Made by a program: the position numbers and the translations under genes. From Bacillota bacterium (lineage in GTDB: Bacteria; Bacillota; Clostridia; Christensenellales; UMGS416), in contig JAEYRA010000081.1 in assembly GCA_023409755.1 (NCBI GenBank), forward strand, positions 1 through 42,401: a stretch of DNA of 42,401 nucleotides, read 5' to 3'. The notes beneath the pieces were generated by a model. The model saw only the letters and a list, made by a program, of their open reading frames with translations, had not been told where the DNA came from and searched no databases. This document shows positions 1 to 8,037 of the stretch, piece by piece (within the stretch, counting starts at the first letter, position 1; each line of letters begins with the position of its first letter).

Positions 1-83
1 TGCCGGAGAAGCGTCAGTTTCAGTGGGAGCTGCCCAGGCAGGTCATCGGGTCCAACGTCCACGCGTGTGAGTACGTAGGTCAT
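1..83 (-). CDS. 5' end of an unrecognised gene, cut by the window edge
   Basis: An ATG on the minus strand at 83 is preceded by a good ribosome site (GGAGGGTGG, about 5-7 bases away). It opens a frame that stays clear to the window edge. The visible residues begin MTYVLTRVDV and continue with a Pro/Gly/Leu-rich stretch, 27 residues in all. I do not recognise the family from this stub. It is transcribed divergently from the amino-sugar operon. That is a common place for the local regulator, but nothing visible shows a helix-turn-helix, so this is only a possibility. Confidence 0.5.
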   Translation of the reverse strand, partial: MTYVLTRVDVGPDDLPGQLPLKLTLLR

Positions 84-202
84 CGCCGCCACCCTCCGCC
101 CCGAAAGAGGCCCTTCATGTTCTTTCTATCATTTCAGTATGGTTCGCTATCACTTCCCCCACTTTCTTGCAGGAGAAACCACCACCAATGCACAAACAAA
201 CA

Positions 203-231
203 TTGCGCCGGTGGGCTGGCTGTGGTATAAA
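203..231 (+). promoter_or_regulatory. Promoter of the amino-sugar/glycan operon
   Basis: The -35 box TTGCGC (203-208) and -10 box TATAAA (226-231) are 17 bases apart, and TGG just before the -10 makes it an extended -10. The predicted start point is near 238, directly in front of the operator at 241. A transcript starting there cannot carry the TTG (167) or ATG (188) starts of the open frame upstream, which supports the ATG at 270. Confidence 0.7.
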
Positions 232-240
232 AAAGGCAAC

Positions 241-252
241 TGGTCTAGACCG
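241..252 (+). promoter_or_regulatory. dre-like NagR/DasR operator, operon 1
   Basis: The sequence TGGTCTAGACCG matches 11 of 12 bases of the palindrome TGGTCTAGACCA. That is the core of the sites bound by the GntR/HutC-type amino-sugar regulators NagR (Bacillus) and DasR (Streptomyces). It begins 9 bases after the -10 box, so a bound protein should block initiation. The regulator itself is not recognised in the window. Confidence 0.8.
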
Positions 253-269
253 GTTGAGGAGGGACAAAC

Positions 270-1570
270 ATGCAGGTGACATTGACGCGGCAGGTGGAGC
301 TTCGCGCCCAGGTGGAGTCTTTGTGGCCGGGGGCGGCCCGGCTGGTGTGGCGGCGGCGGTGACCGCGGCGCGCCAGGGGAAGCGGGTCTTCCTGGCGGAG
401 GGGTTCCAGTTCCTGGGCGGGGCGGCGACGGCGGCGCTGGTGCCGGCTTACATGCCCTTTACCAACGGGGTGGACTTCATGGCCGGCGGCATCGGGCGGG
501 AGATTTACGACGCCGTGCTGGCGGCGGGCGGTGTGCCCAGCGGCAATACCGTCGGCATCTTCCCGGAGGCGATGAAGCGCATCTGTGACAAGCTGGTGAC
601 CGACGCGGGCATCGAGCTGAGTCTCAACTCCACCGTGGTAGCGGCGGAGGTCGCCGGCGGGCTCATCGACCACGTGGTGCTGATGGGCAAGTCGGGTTTC
701 TTCGCCGTGCGGGCCAAGACGTACATTGACAGCACCGGCGACGGCGACCTGGCGGTGTGGGCCGGCGCGGCCTATGACAAGGGCGACGACCAGGGCCGAC
801 TAATGCCCGGCACGCTGTGCTCGGTGTGGGCCGGGGTGGATTGGAGCCGCACCGTGGCCCCCGATAGCCGGGAGTTGGAGCGGGCCTTCGCCGACCATGT
901 CTTCACCCAGGAGGATCGGCATATGTCCGGCATGTGGCGCACCGGCGAAGCCACCGGCGGGGCTAACATCGGCCATGCCTTCGGCGTGGATGGCACCGAC
1001 GAACGGTCGCTCACGAAAGCCATGGTGGCCGCCCGTGCCATCCAGCCGGAGTTTGAACGCTACTACCGCGAGTATCTGACAGGCTTTGAGAAGGCTCAGA
1101 TTATGGCGACCGGCGCCATGCTCGGCATTCGGGAGACGCGACGCATCCGCTGCCTCTACACCCTCGATGAGAACGACTTCCAGAAGCGCGCCAGCTTTGA
1201 CGATGAGATCGGCCGATTCTCCTACCCGGTGGACATCCACGCCCCCAGCACCAGCAAGGCCGACCACAAGGCCTTTGAGGAGGAGTATGGCGCGTGGCGC
1301 TATCAGGATGGGGAAAGCTATGGCATTCCCTACCGCTCTCTGGTGCCCCAGGGCCTGGGGAACCTGCTGGTAACCGGTCGCTGCATCGGCACCGACCGGC
1401 GCATGCAGAGCTCCATCCGCGTGATGCCCTGCTGCTACATCACCGGCATGGCCGCTGGCATGGCAGCGAGCCTGGCGCAGGACACCGGCGCGGCCCTGCC
1501 CGAGGTGGACACCGCCGCCCTGCGCGGGCGGCTGAAGGCCGCCGGGGCCTGGCTGCCGGACCACAGCTGA
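270..1570 (+). CDS. FAD-dependent oxidoreductase (FAD_oxidored type), apparent frameshift near its start
   Basis: This is a flavoprotein of the GidA-like FAD_oxidored family. It has an N-terminal Rossmann loop, GGGPAGVAAA, followed by an acidic residue (FLAE) for the adenosine ribose. The C-terminal FAD segment GRCIGTDRRMQSSIRVMP fits the family. The best start is ATG 270, with GAGGAGGG 5' of it and the promoter and operator before it. From that ATG the first 15 codons read MQVTLTRQVELRAQV, but the rest of the protein lies in another frame. A single missing base near 316-317 (GTGGAGTC for GTGGAnGTC) would join them as V-D-V-F-V-A-G-G-G. So this is either a real 1-base deletion or a sequence error. 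The substrate is unknown. Being first in a glycan operon suggests oxidation of a sugar or its derivative. Confidence 0.75.
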
Positions 1571-1589
1571 ACCTCAAAGGAGAACCAAC

Positions 1590-2966
1590 ATGGCTGACGA
1601 ACAACCGGTGGTGCAGGAGGGCGTGCACAACTTCACCGCCGCCGAGCGTTACTGCTGGCCCGAGGAACCGCTGCTGCGGGAGCGGTTGGAGTGGTGGCGC
1701 GACCAGAAACTGGGGCTCATGATGCACTGGGGGCCCTACAGCCAGTGGGGCGTGGTGGAGTCCTGGGCTCTCTCTGACGGCGACGCCGACTGGAGCCGCA
1801 CCGAGATTGACTGGGTGCAGGACGGCGGCGAGTTCCGCCGGCAGTATTTTGGCCTGGGCCGCACGTTCAACCCCGTGCGCTTCCGCCCCGAGCAGTGGGC
1901 CGACATCGCCGCCAACGCTGGCTTCCGGTACTTGGTGTTCACCACCAAGCACCACGACGGCTTCTGCATGTGGGACACCAAGACCACCGACAACCGCAGC
2001 ACCGGGCCGGATTGTCCCTTCCGCACCGACCGCCACGCCGACATCTGCCGGGAGGTATTTGACGCCTTCCGCTCGCGGGGCATGGGCATCGCGGCCTACT
2101 TCAGCAAGGCCGACTGGAACACGCCGACCTACTGGGCGCCGGGGTTCGCCAAGAGTGAGCACCCCGACCGCAACCCGACCTACGACCCGGTGGCCGAGCC
2201 CGCGCTGTGGGACCGGTTTGTGGACTTCACCCACCAGCAGCTGATGGAGCTCGTGGCCGGCTACGGCCCGCTTGATGTGCTGTGGCTGGATGCCGGCTGG
2301 GTGTGCCCGGCCGAGGGGCAGGACATCCGCCTGGGCGAGCTCATGGCCCGCGCCCGTGCCTACACGCCGGGCTTGCTGGTGGCCGACCGCACCGTGGGCG
2401 GCCCCTACGAGAACTACGTCACCCCCGAGCAAACCGTGCCCGAGCGGCCCCTCGATATCCCGTGGGAGAGCTGCATCACCCTGGGCACGTCGTTCTCCTT
2501 CAAGTATGAGGACACCTACAAGACGCCCCGGCAGGTCGTGCAGCTCCTCATTGACATCGTGGCCAAGGGCGGCAATCTGGCGCTGAACGTCGGCCCCCAG
2601 CCCGATGGCCGCCTGCCCGCCGGCGCAGTGGCCTGCCTCAAAGGTTTGGGTGACTGGCTTGCCGTCAATGGCGAGGCCATCTACGCCACCCGGCCGCGGG
2701 CACCCTGGCGCACCGGCGACTGGGCCTTCACCGGCCGCGACGGTGCCTTCTACGCCCTTCGGCTCTACCCCGAAGGGGCTCACCCGCTGGGGGAGGAGCG
2801 TCTGCCGCTTGTGGGGCTCGGCCCGGCCACCCTGTTGGGCCACGGCCCCGTGCCCGCCGCCGAGCGGGAGGGGGACACCGTCCTCACCCTGCCCGCCATT
2901 GTGACCGACCAACCCGCGCCGCCGGCGCTGGTGTTCCGATTCGACCATCAGGAGGGACGCACATGA
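1590..2966 (+). CDS. Alpha-L-fucosidase, GH29, cytoplasmic
   Basis: A GH29 retaining fucosidase of 458 residues that releases alpha-linked L-fucose. The N-terminal part has the family run KLGLMMHWGPYSQWG, the TTKHHDGFCMWDT segment follows near residue 120, and the nucleophile aspartate lies in LWLDAGW near residue 230. A C-terminal beta-sandwich-like segment completes the usual length. The start has AAAGGAG 8 bases upstream. No signal peptide is visible, so it should act on imported oligosaccharides, for example core alpha-1,6-fucose of N-glycans. It lies 19 bases after the oxidoreductase gene and its stop overlaps the GH18 start. The linkage preference is not readable from the sequence. Confidence 0.9.
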   Translation: MADEQPVVQEGVHNFTAAERYCWPEEPLLRERLEWWRDQKLGLMMHWGPYSQWGVVESWALSDGDADWSRTEIDWVQDGGEFRRQYFGLGRTFNPVRFRPEQWADIAANAGFRYLVFTTKHHDGFCMWDTKTTDNRSTGPDCPFRTDRHADICREVFDAFRSRGMGIAAYFSKADWNTPTYWAPGFAKSEHPDRNPTYDPVAEPALWDRFVDFTHQQLMELVAGYGPLDVLWLDAGWVCPAEGQDIRLGELMARARAYTPGLLVADRTVGGPYENYVTPEQTVPERPLDIPWESCITLGTSFSFKYEDTYKTPRQVVQLLIDIVAKGGNLALNVGPQPDGRLPAGAVACLKGLGDWLAVNGEAIYATRPRAPWRTGDWAFTGRDGAFYALRLYPEGAHPLGEERLPLVGLGPATLLGHGPVPAAEREGDTVLTLPAIVTDQPAPPALVFRFDHQEGRT

Positions 2967-3991
2967 ACTATGTACTGACCGCCTATGTCTGGGACAAGGC
3001 ACTCAAACAGGTGACCGTCGAACAGGCACGGAAACTGACCCACATCAACATCGCCTTCGGCCTCGTCCGGGACGACCGGGTGGTGACCGACCACCTGACT
3101 GACATGGAGCAACTTTCGGTCATCCGCGACTGGAACCCGGCCATCCAGGTGCTGCTGTCGGTGGGCGGCTGGGGGGCCGGCGGCTTCTCGGAAGCCGCGT
3201 CCACCGCCGCCGGGCGCAAGCTCTTCGCCCAGACCGCCGCTGAGGCCGCCACCCGGTACGACCTCGATGGCATCGACATCGACTGGGAGTATCCTTCCAT
3301 CGGCGTGGCGGGCATCGCATCCAGCCCCGCTGACCGGGAGAACTTCACCCTGCTGCTGGCCGAGCTCCGCGCGGCGCTCGACCTGCTGCCGGGCCGCCGC
3401 AGGCTCCTGACCATCGCCGCTGGCGCCGACAAATACTTCCTTGACGGCACCCGCATGGAGGAAGCCGAGCGCTACCTCGACCTCGTGCAGATCATGACCT
3501 ATGACATGCGCGGCGGGTTCCAGACGATGACCGGCCACCACACCAACCTGTATCCATCGAGCGGCGACCTCTTCCGCATCAGCGTGGATACGTCGGTCAA
3601 GCTCTTTGCCGAAGCCGGCGTGCCCTATGAGAAGATCGTCATCGGCGCGGCGTTCTACGCCCGCAAGTGGACGGGCGTGCCCAATGTGAACAACGGCCTC
3701 TTCCAGATGACGGCGGCCGCCGGCGGCCATGGGGCCCACTTTGACCTGCTGGAACGGGAGTACATCAACAAGAACGGCTACACCCGCCACTGGGACAGTG
3801 AGGCCTGCGCCCCCTGGCTCTTCAATGGCGACTCGTTCTTCACCTATGACGATGAGCAGTCCCTGGCCTGCAAGGCGCGCTACCTCATGCGCGAGGGTCT
3901 GGCGGGCATCATGTATTGGGAGCACAGCTGTGACACCTCAGGCAAGCTGCTCGACGCGCTCTACAACACCCTGCAAACCGACGAAGAATAA
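2963..3991 (+). CDS. GH18 family glycosidase (chitinase/endo-GlcNAc-ase type)
   Basis: A single-domain TIM barrel of 342 residues. The strand-3 motif SVGGWG and the catalytic motif DGIDIDWEYP, with its acid/base Glu, are both intact near residues 60 and 105. MTYDMRGG marks the next active-site strand, with its Tyr and Asp. The C-terminus GIMYWEHSCD is typical of the last barrel strand. The ATGA overlap with the fucosidase stop shows translational coupling. GH18 enzymes cleave beta-1,4 bonds next to N-acetylglucosamine by substrate-assisted catalysis. Without a signal peptide or binding module this one probably cuts imported chitobiose-like or N-glycan core oligomers. Distinction between chitobiase-like and endo-type action is not possible here. 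Confidence 0.88.
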   Translation: MNYVLTAYVWDKALKQVTVEQARKLTHINIAFGLVRDDRVVTDHLTDMEQLSVIRDWNPAIQVLLSVGGWGAGGFSEAASTAAGRKLFAQTAAEAATRYDLDGIDIDWEYPSIGVAGIASSPADRENFTLLLAELRAALDLLPGRRRLLTIAAGADKYFLDGTRMEEAERYLDLVQIMTYDMRGGFQTMTGHHTNLYPSSGDLFRISVDTSVKLFAEAGVPYEKIVIGAAFYARKWTGVPNVNNGLFQMTAAAGGHGAHFDLLEREYINKNGYTRHWDSEACAPWLFNGDSFFTYDDEQSLACKARYLMREGLAGIMYWEHSCDTSGKLLDALYNTLQTDEE

Positions 3992-4006
3992 TGCGGAGGA
4001 ATGACC

Positions 4007-4999
4007 ATGAGCAAAGTGCTGGGACAGCCGTCCCTCCCCAACATCCCCTGGCAGGATTCCACCAACCCCAACGCCGCCATCTGGCGCTATTCCGCCAACC
4101 CCATCATCCCGCGTGATCTGCTGCCCAACTCCAACTCCATCTTCAACAGCGCCGTCGTACCCTTCAAGGGCGGCTTCGCCGGCGTGTTCCGCTGCGACGA
4201 CACCTGCCGCAGCATGGACATCCACGTGGGCTTCAGCGATGACGGTTACCACTGGAACATCAAGCCCGAAACCCTGACCTTCGAGGGCGACCCGGAGATC
4301 ACGCGCTTTGAGTACCGCTACGACCCCCGCGTCTGCTGGATTGAGGACCGTTGGTGGGTCAGCTGGTGCAACGGCTACTACGGCCCCACCATCGGCATTG
4401 CCTGGACGAAGGACTTTGAGACCTTCCACCAGGTGGAGAACGCCTTCCTGCCCTTCAACCGCAACGGTGTGCTCTTCCCCCGCAAGATCAACGGCCGCTA
4501 CGCCATGGTGAGCCGCCCCAGCGACAACGGCCACACCCCCTTTGGCGACATCTATTACAGCGAGAGCCCGGACATGGAGTTCTGGGGCCGTCATCGCTAC
4601 GTCATGGGCACGATCAAGGGCAACGACTCGGCCTGGCAGTCCACCAAGATCGGCGCGGGCCCCACGCCCATTGAGACCGACGAAGGGTGGCTGATGATCT
4701 ACCACGGCGTGCTCAACTCCTGCAACGGGTTTGTGTACAGCTTTGGCGTGGCGCTCCTCGACCGCGACCAGCCCTGGAAGGTGCTGTACCGTTCGGCGCC
4801 CTACCTCATGAACCCTCGCGAGCTCTACGAGTGCGTGGGCGACGTGCCCAACGTCGTGTTCCCCTGCGCGGCGCTCTGCGATGGTGACACCGGCCGCATC
4901 GCCATCTACTACGGCTGCGCCGACACCACCACCGGCCTGGCGTTCACCACGGTGGACAAACTCCTCCACTTCGTGAAGAACAACAGCCTGAAACTGTAA
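4007..4999 (+). CDS. GH130 phosphorylase, probably Man-beta-1,4-GlcNAc/mannoside type
   Basis: A five-bladed beta-propeller glycoside phosphorylase of 330 residues. Family marks include EYRYDPRVCWIEDRWW (likely catalytic Asp), RNGVLFPRKINGRYAM, KIGAGPTPIETDEGWLMIYHG and a closing IYYGCADT. These resemble the GH130_2 subfamily, whose known members phosphorolyse Man-beta-1,4-GlcNAc to mannose 1-phosphate and GlcNAc. ATG 4007 is preferred over 4001 because GGAGG (3995-3999) lies only one base before the latter. Together with the fucosidase and GH18 it makes a plausible N-glycan-core set. The subfamily is inferred from motifs, not from a tree. Confidence 0.85.
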   Translation: MSKVLGQPSLPNIPWQDSTNPNAAIWRYSANPIIPRDLLPNSNSIFNSAVVPFKGGFAGVFRCDDTCRSMDIHVGFSDDGYHWNIKPETLTFEGDPEITRFEYRYDPRVCWIEDRWWVSWCNGYYGPTIGIAWTKDFETFHQVENAFLPFNRNGVLFPRKINGRYAMVSRPSDNGHTPFGDIYYSESPDMEFWGRHRYVMGTIKGNDSAWQSTKIGAGPTPIETDEGWLMIYHGVLNSCNGFVYSFGVALLDRDQPWKVLYRSAPYLMNPRELYECVGDVPNVVFPCAALCDGDTGRIAIYYGCADTTTGLAFTTVDKLLHFVKNNSLKL

Positions 5000-5005
5000 A
5001 ACATG

Positions 5006-5058
5006 GGGGGCTGCAACCAACAGGCAGCCCCCGTGAGCCCTGACGAGTCCGGGTTCAC
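5006..5058 (+). other. Two back-to-back hairpins in front of murQ
   Basis: GGGGGCTGC (5006-5014) pairs perfectly with GCAGCCCCC (5024-5032). Immediately after, GTGAGCCC (5033-5040) pairs with GGGTTCAC (5051-5058) with one G-U pair. No T-run follows, so this is not a standard terminator. It may protect or process the message between the glycosidase genes and murQ. Confidence 0.5.
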
Positions 5059-5086
5059 GAGGACTGCCTGTACATGGGGAGGAACA

Positions 5087-5992
5087 ATGGAACACCTGGA
5101 ACAACTGGCCACTGAGGCCGCCAACCCCCGCACCGCCCACATCGACGAACTCAATACGTTGGAACTGGTACGACTCATCAACGCCGAGGACTGCGCCGTG
5201 GCCCCCGCCGTGGGCCGCGCGCTCGAGCCCATCGCCCGGGCGGTGGATGCCATCGCCGCGGCCTTCCGGCAGGGCGGGCGGCTCCTCTACCTCGGCGCGG
5301 GAACCTCGGGGCGTCTGGGGATCCTCGACGCCAGCGAATGCCCGCCGACCTACGGCGTGGACGAGGGGCTGGTCGTGGGTCTCATCGCCGGGGGCAAGCC
5401 CGCCATCTTCCGCGCCCAGGAGGGGGCCGAGGACGACCCGGCACTGGCGGTGGCCGACCTCAAGGAACTGAACTTCAACCAAAAGGACGTGCTGGTGGGC
5501 ATTGCGGCATCGGGCCGCACGCCCTATGTACTGGGCGGCCTGCGCTACGCCCGGGAGCTAGGCGCTGTCGCCGTGTCGGTGGATTGCACCCCCGGTTCGG
5601 CCATCGCGGCGGCGGCGGACATTGCCATCAGCGTGCAGCCCGGGCCGGAGGTCGTGACCGGCTCCACCCGCATGAAGGCTGGCACTGCCCAAAAGCTGGT
5701 ACTCAACATGCTCTCCACCGGCGCGATGATTCGCACCGGCAAGGTATATGGCAACCGTATGGTGGACCTGAAGGCCACCAACGAAAAGCTGCGGCACCGT
5801 GCCCGGCGCATTGTGGCCGAAACCGCCGGGGTGGACGCCGACACGGCCCAAGCTGCTCTGGACGCGGCAAACGGCCACGCCAAGACGGCCATCTGCGCGC
5901 TGCTGACGGGGCTTTCGGCGGAGGAGGCCCGTGCTCTGCTGGCGGCCAATGACGGCCTGCTGTCCAAAGCGATCGCCGCCGGGAGGAAATGA
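5087..5992 (+). CDS. murQ: N-acetylmuramic acid 6-phosphate etherase MurQ
   Basis: MurQ cleaves the lactyl ether of MurNAc 6-phosphate to give GlcNAc 6-phosphate and D-lactate, in the cytoplasm. The 301-residue protein has the SIS-domain signature LGAGTSGRLGILDASECPP with its catalytic Glu region, GIAASGRTPYV, and the conserved STRMKAGTAQKLVLNMLST. These are all as in characterised MurQ, and the length is normal. ATG 5087 has GGGGAGG 5-6 bases upstream; an earlier in-frame start would read through the hairpin region. The next gene, the kinase, starts one base after the stop, so the two are probably translated together. Lactate and GlcNAc-6-P products fit the operon's amino-sugar operator. Confidence 0.95.
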   Translation: MEHLEQLATEAANPRTAHIDELNTLELVRLINAEDCAVAPAVGRALEPIARAVDAIAAAFRQGGRLLYLGAGTSGRLGILDASECPPTYGVDEGLVVGLIAGGKPAIFRAQEGAEDDPALAVADLKELNFNQKDVLVGIAASGRTPYVLGGLRYARELGAVAVSVDCTPGSAIAAAADIAISVQPGPEVVTGSTRMKAGTAQKLVLNMLSTGAMIRTGKVYGNRMVDLKATNEKLRHRARRIVAETAGVDADTAQAALDAANGHAKTAICALLTGLSAEEARALLAANDGLLSKAIAAGRK

Positions 5993-5993
5993 C

Positions 5994-6881
5994 ATGCGCT
6001 ACCTGATTGGCGTGGACGCCGGTGGCACCAAGACCATCGCCGTCGTCTACAATTTGGAGGGCTTCCGTCTGGCGGCCTTCTCCACCGGCCCGGGGAACCT
6101 GACCGCCGGCGGCGATGCCGCACGGGAGAATCTCGTGGCAGCCGTGGCGGGGGCCTTGGCCGCCGTGCCCGGCACCTGCGAGTTCATCGGCGTGGGCATG
6201 GCGGGCTTTGACCCGTTGGTGACACCGGAAGCCGTGCGAACCCTCCTGGAAGACCGGTTTGGCGTGCCCACCCTGGCGGTGGACGACGGCCAGCTGGCGC
6301 TGTGCGCGGCTCATGGGCTGGGCGACGGCATCATCGTCATCGCCGGCACCGGCTCCATCGCCTATGGTCGACGCGACGGGCAGCTTGCCCGCCGGGGCGG
6401 CTGGGGCCATCTGCTGGGGGATCGTGGCAGTGGCTGGGCCATTGCGGCCGACGGCGTACGCCAGGCTCTGCAGGACGACGACGATGGCCTGCCCCAGAGC
6501 GATCTGACCAAGGCGCTGCTGGCAACGGCTGGGCTCGACCGCCTGCGCCCCCTGCTGGAGATGACCTACCGGCAGCCCAAAGGGGACCTGGCAGCACTGG
6601 CCGCCACCGTGGCGGCCCAGGCCGGCGCCGGCGACCCCGTAGCCCGTGGGATTCTCATGACCGCCGGGCGCGACCTGGCAGCGCTGGCCGTGGGGCTGGC
6701 CGGCCGATTGGGGCTTGCGGCCCCGGCGGTGGCCTGCAGCGGCAGCATTCTCGAACACAACGAATTTGTGCGGGCGGCCTTCCGGCAAGCGCTGCTGGCC
6801 GGGTACCCGCAAGCGACCATACACGACGAACCACTGGAACCGACCCGGGGGGCCTTTGCCCTCCGGAATAGGAAACGCTGA
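5994..6881 (+). CDS. murK: MurK-like N-acetylmuramate/N-acetylglucosamine kinase (BadF/BadG family)
   Basis: A 295-residue ASKHA-fold sugar kinase. The phosphate-1 loop GVDAGGTKT lies at the extreme N-terminus. IAGTGSIAYG is the phosphate-2/adenosine region and GGWGHLLGDRGSGW is the family core. In Clostridium acetobutylicum the adjacent gene pair murQ-murK encodes a kinase acting on both MurNAc and GlcNAc, and the same adjacency here supports that role. It would phosphorylate free amino sugars released by NamZ, GH18 and GH130 inside the cell. ATG 5994 is used, with GGGAGGA inside the end of murQ as its ribosome site. The GlcNAc versus MurNAc preference cannot be judged. Confidence 0.82.
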   Translation: MRYLIGVDAGGTKTIAVVYNLEGFRLAAFSTGPGNLTAGGDAARENLVAAVAGALAAVPGTCEFIGVGMAGFDPLVTPEAVRTLLEDRFGVPTLAVDDGQLALCAAHGLGDGIIVIAGTGSIAYGRRDGQLARRGGWGHLLGDRGSGWAIAADGVRQALQDDDDGLPQSDLTKALLATAGLDRLRPLLEMTYRQPKGDLAALAATVAAQAGAGDPVARGILMTAGRDLAALAVGLAGRLGLAAPAVACSGSILEHNEFVRAAFRQALLAGYPQATIHDEPLEPTRGAFALRNRKR

Positions 6882-6910
6882 TGAAAGCATAGCATCTGTC
6901 TTGCTTGGTC

Positions 6911-6990
6911 TTTTTCCGCCCTGCTTCGTTGTTGTCGGTCACCTATGCGCTCCGCATAGGCTCCCTCCTCCGCCTAGCAGGACGAAAAAA
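6911..6990 (+). repeat. 80-base nested inverted repeat between murK and the GNAT gene
   Basis: The outer arms TTTTTCCGCCCTGCT (6911-6925) and AGCAGGACGAAAAAA (6976-6990) pair at 13 of 15 positions. Inside them CCTATGCG (6942-6949) pairs perfectly with CGCATAGG (6953-6960) around a 3-base loop. The element fills the only sizeable gap inside the operon. It could be a small mobile palindromic element or an mRNA-processing/attenuation structure. Confidence 0.55.
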
Positions 6991-7051
6991 TCCACTACGC
7001 AATCCAGACACTCCATTTCATCAGCGATTCCTAAGAAAGGAGTCTGACGAC

Positions 7052-8032
7052 ATGCAGATCATCCCCCTGGGGGCAGACCGGCTGGCGCAAGCCGCAGCGC
7101 TGTGGAACACCAGCGCCGGCGTTGAGACCCCCTACAAACCCCTGAACGAGAACGATTTTGAGAACAAGTTCCTCGCGCCCATGGAGGGCGTGACCAAGAT
7201 TGCCCTGGCGGCGCTGGAAGGCGAGCGCCTGGTGGGCCTGGGCTTCGGCACCCGCCGGGCCGGGGCCACGATTGGCTATGTCACCTTCGTGCTGGTGGCG
7301 GCCGATTGCCGCCGCCGCGGCGTGGGCGCGGCCCTGCTGCGGGCGGTGGAGAACGCCGTGGCCGCTGTGGAGCCCAACCTTGCCCAGTTGGAGGCGCGCT
7401 TCTTCAACCCCGTGACGCTGGAATGGGTGGTGCCGGGCACTAACGGTCACGACCACCCCAACTCCCCCGGTGTGGACGTGGCCGGGCCGGGGTACCTGTT
7501 CCTCAAGAACAACGGCTACCGCGACGTGGACTATGAGAACTCCTACTACCGGCCGTTGGCGGGGTACGAATACCTGCCGGCCATCGCCCGGCGGATCGAG
7601 GAACTGAAGGCCGAGGGCATCGAGATTACCCTGTATGACCCCAAAAAGCACCACGGGCTGGAGGAATTGATGGACGACCTGGGCAGCGACGACTGGCGCG
7701 ACCGCGTGCTTGGCAACGCCGCCCAAGCAGACCCGCTGCCCCTGCCCATCGTGGCCGACGGCGACCGCGTCTGCGGCTTCGCCGGGCCCATTGCCGTGCA
7801 GCCCAGCGGCCGCGGGTATTTCGCGGGCATCGGCGTGCACTCGGCCTACCGCCAGCGCGGCTGCGGCAAGGCGCTGTTCTCGGGGCTCTGCGTGGGCCTG
7901 AAGGACATCGGCGCGTCCTTCATGACACTCTTCACCGGCGAGACCAACCCTGCCCGCAACATCTACGAGTCCGCGGGCTTCCGCATTGTGCGCTCCTGGG
8001 TCGGCATGCGCAAGACCCTGCAGAAAGGATGA
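7052..8032 (+). CDS. Tandem two-domain GNAT N-acetyltransferase
   Basis: A 326-residue protein made of two GNAT folds. The first has an acetyl-CoA loop around CRRRGVGAALL (near residue 90). The second has YRQRGCGKALF (near residue 270), followed by NPARNIYESAGF, the usual end of the fold. ATG 7052 has AAAGGAG 9 bases upstream. GNATs move an acetyl group from acetyl-CoA to an amine. In this operon the acceptor might be a de-N-acetylated amino sugar or a peptide amine from a muropeptide, opposite in sense to the deacetylase encoded next. That pairing is inference. The stop overlaps the region of the next gene's ribosome site. Confidence 0.8.
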   Translation: MQIIPLGADRLAQAAALWNTSAGVETPYKPLNENDFENKFLAPMEGVTKIALAALEGERLVGLGFGTRRAGATIGYVTFVLVAADCRRRGVGAALLRAVENAVAAVEPNLAQLEARFFNPVTLEWVVPGTNGHDHPNSPGVDVAGPGYLFLKNNGYRDVDYENSYYRPLAGYEYLPAIARRIEELKAEGIEITLYDPKKHHGLEELMDDLGSDDWRDRVLGNAAQADPLPLPIVADGDRVCGFAGPIAVQPSGRGYFAGIGVHSAYRQRGCGKALFSGLCVGLKDIGASFMTLFTGETNPARNIYESAGFRIVRSWVGMRKTLQKG

Positions 8033-8037
8033 GAGAC

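Noticed and set aside
167..269. Upstream extension of the FAD oxidoreductase to TTG 167 or ATG 188
   Set aside because: The promoter (203-231) and the operator (241-252) lie inside it, so the message would start after these codons. ATG 270 has the proper ribosome site.
5033..5070. Hammerhead-like CTGACGAG with a following GTCC/GGAC stem
   Set aside because: The required GAAAC after the closing stem is missing (GGACTGCC instead). The segment is better explained by the GTGAGCCC/GGGTTCAC hairpin.
1440..5482. Long minus-strand reading frames opposite GH29, GH130 and murQ (up to 520 codons)
   Set aside because: They are GC-rich shadow frames with His/Gly/Arg/Val-rich composition and no domains, opposite clearly conserved genes.
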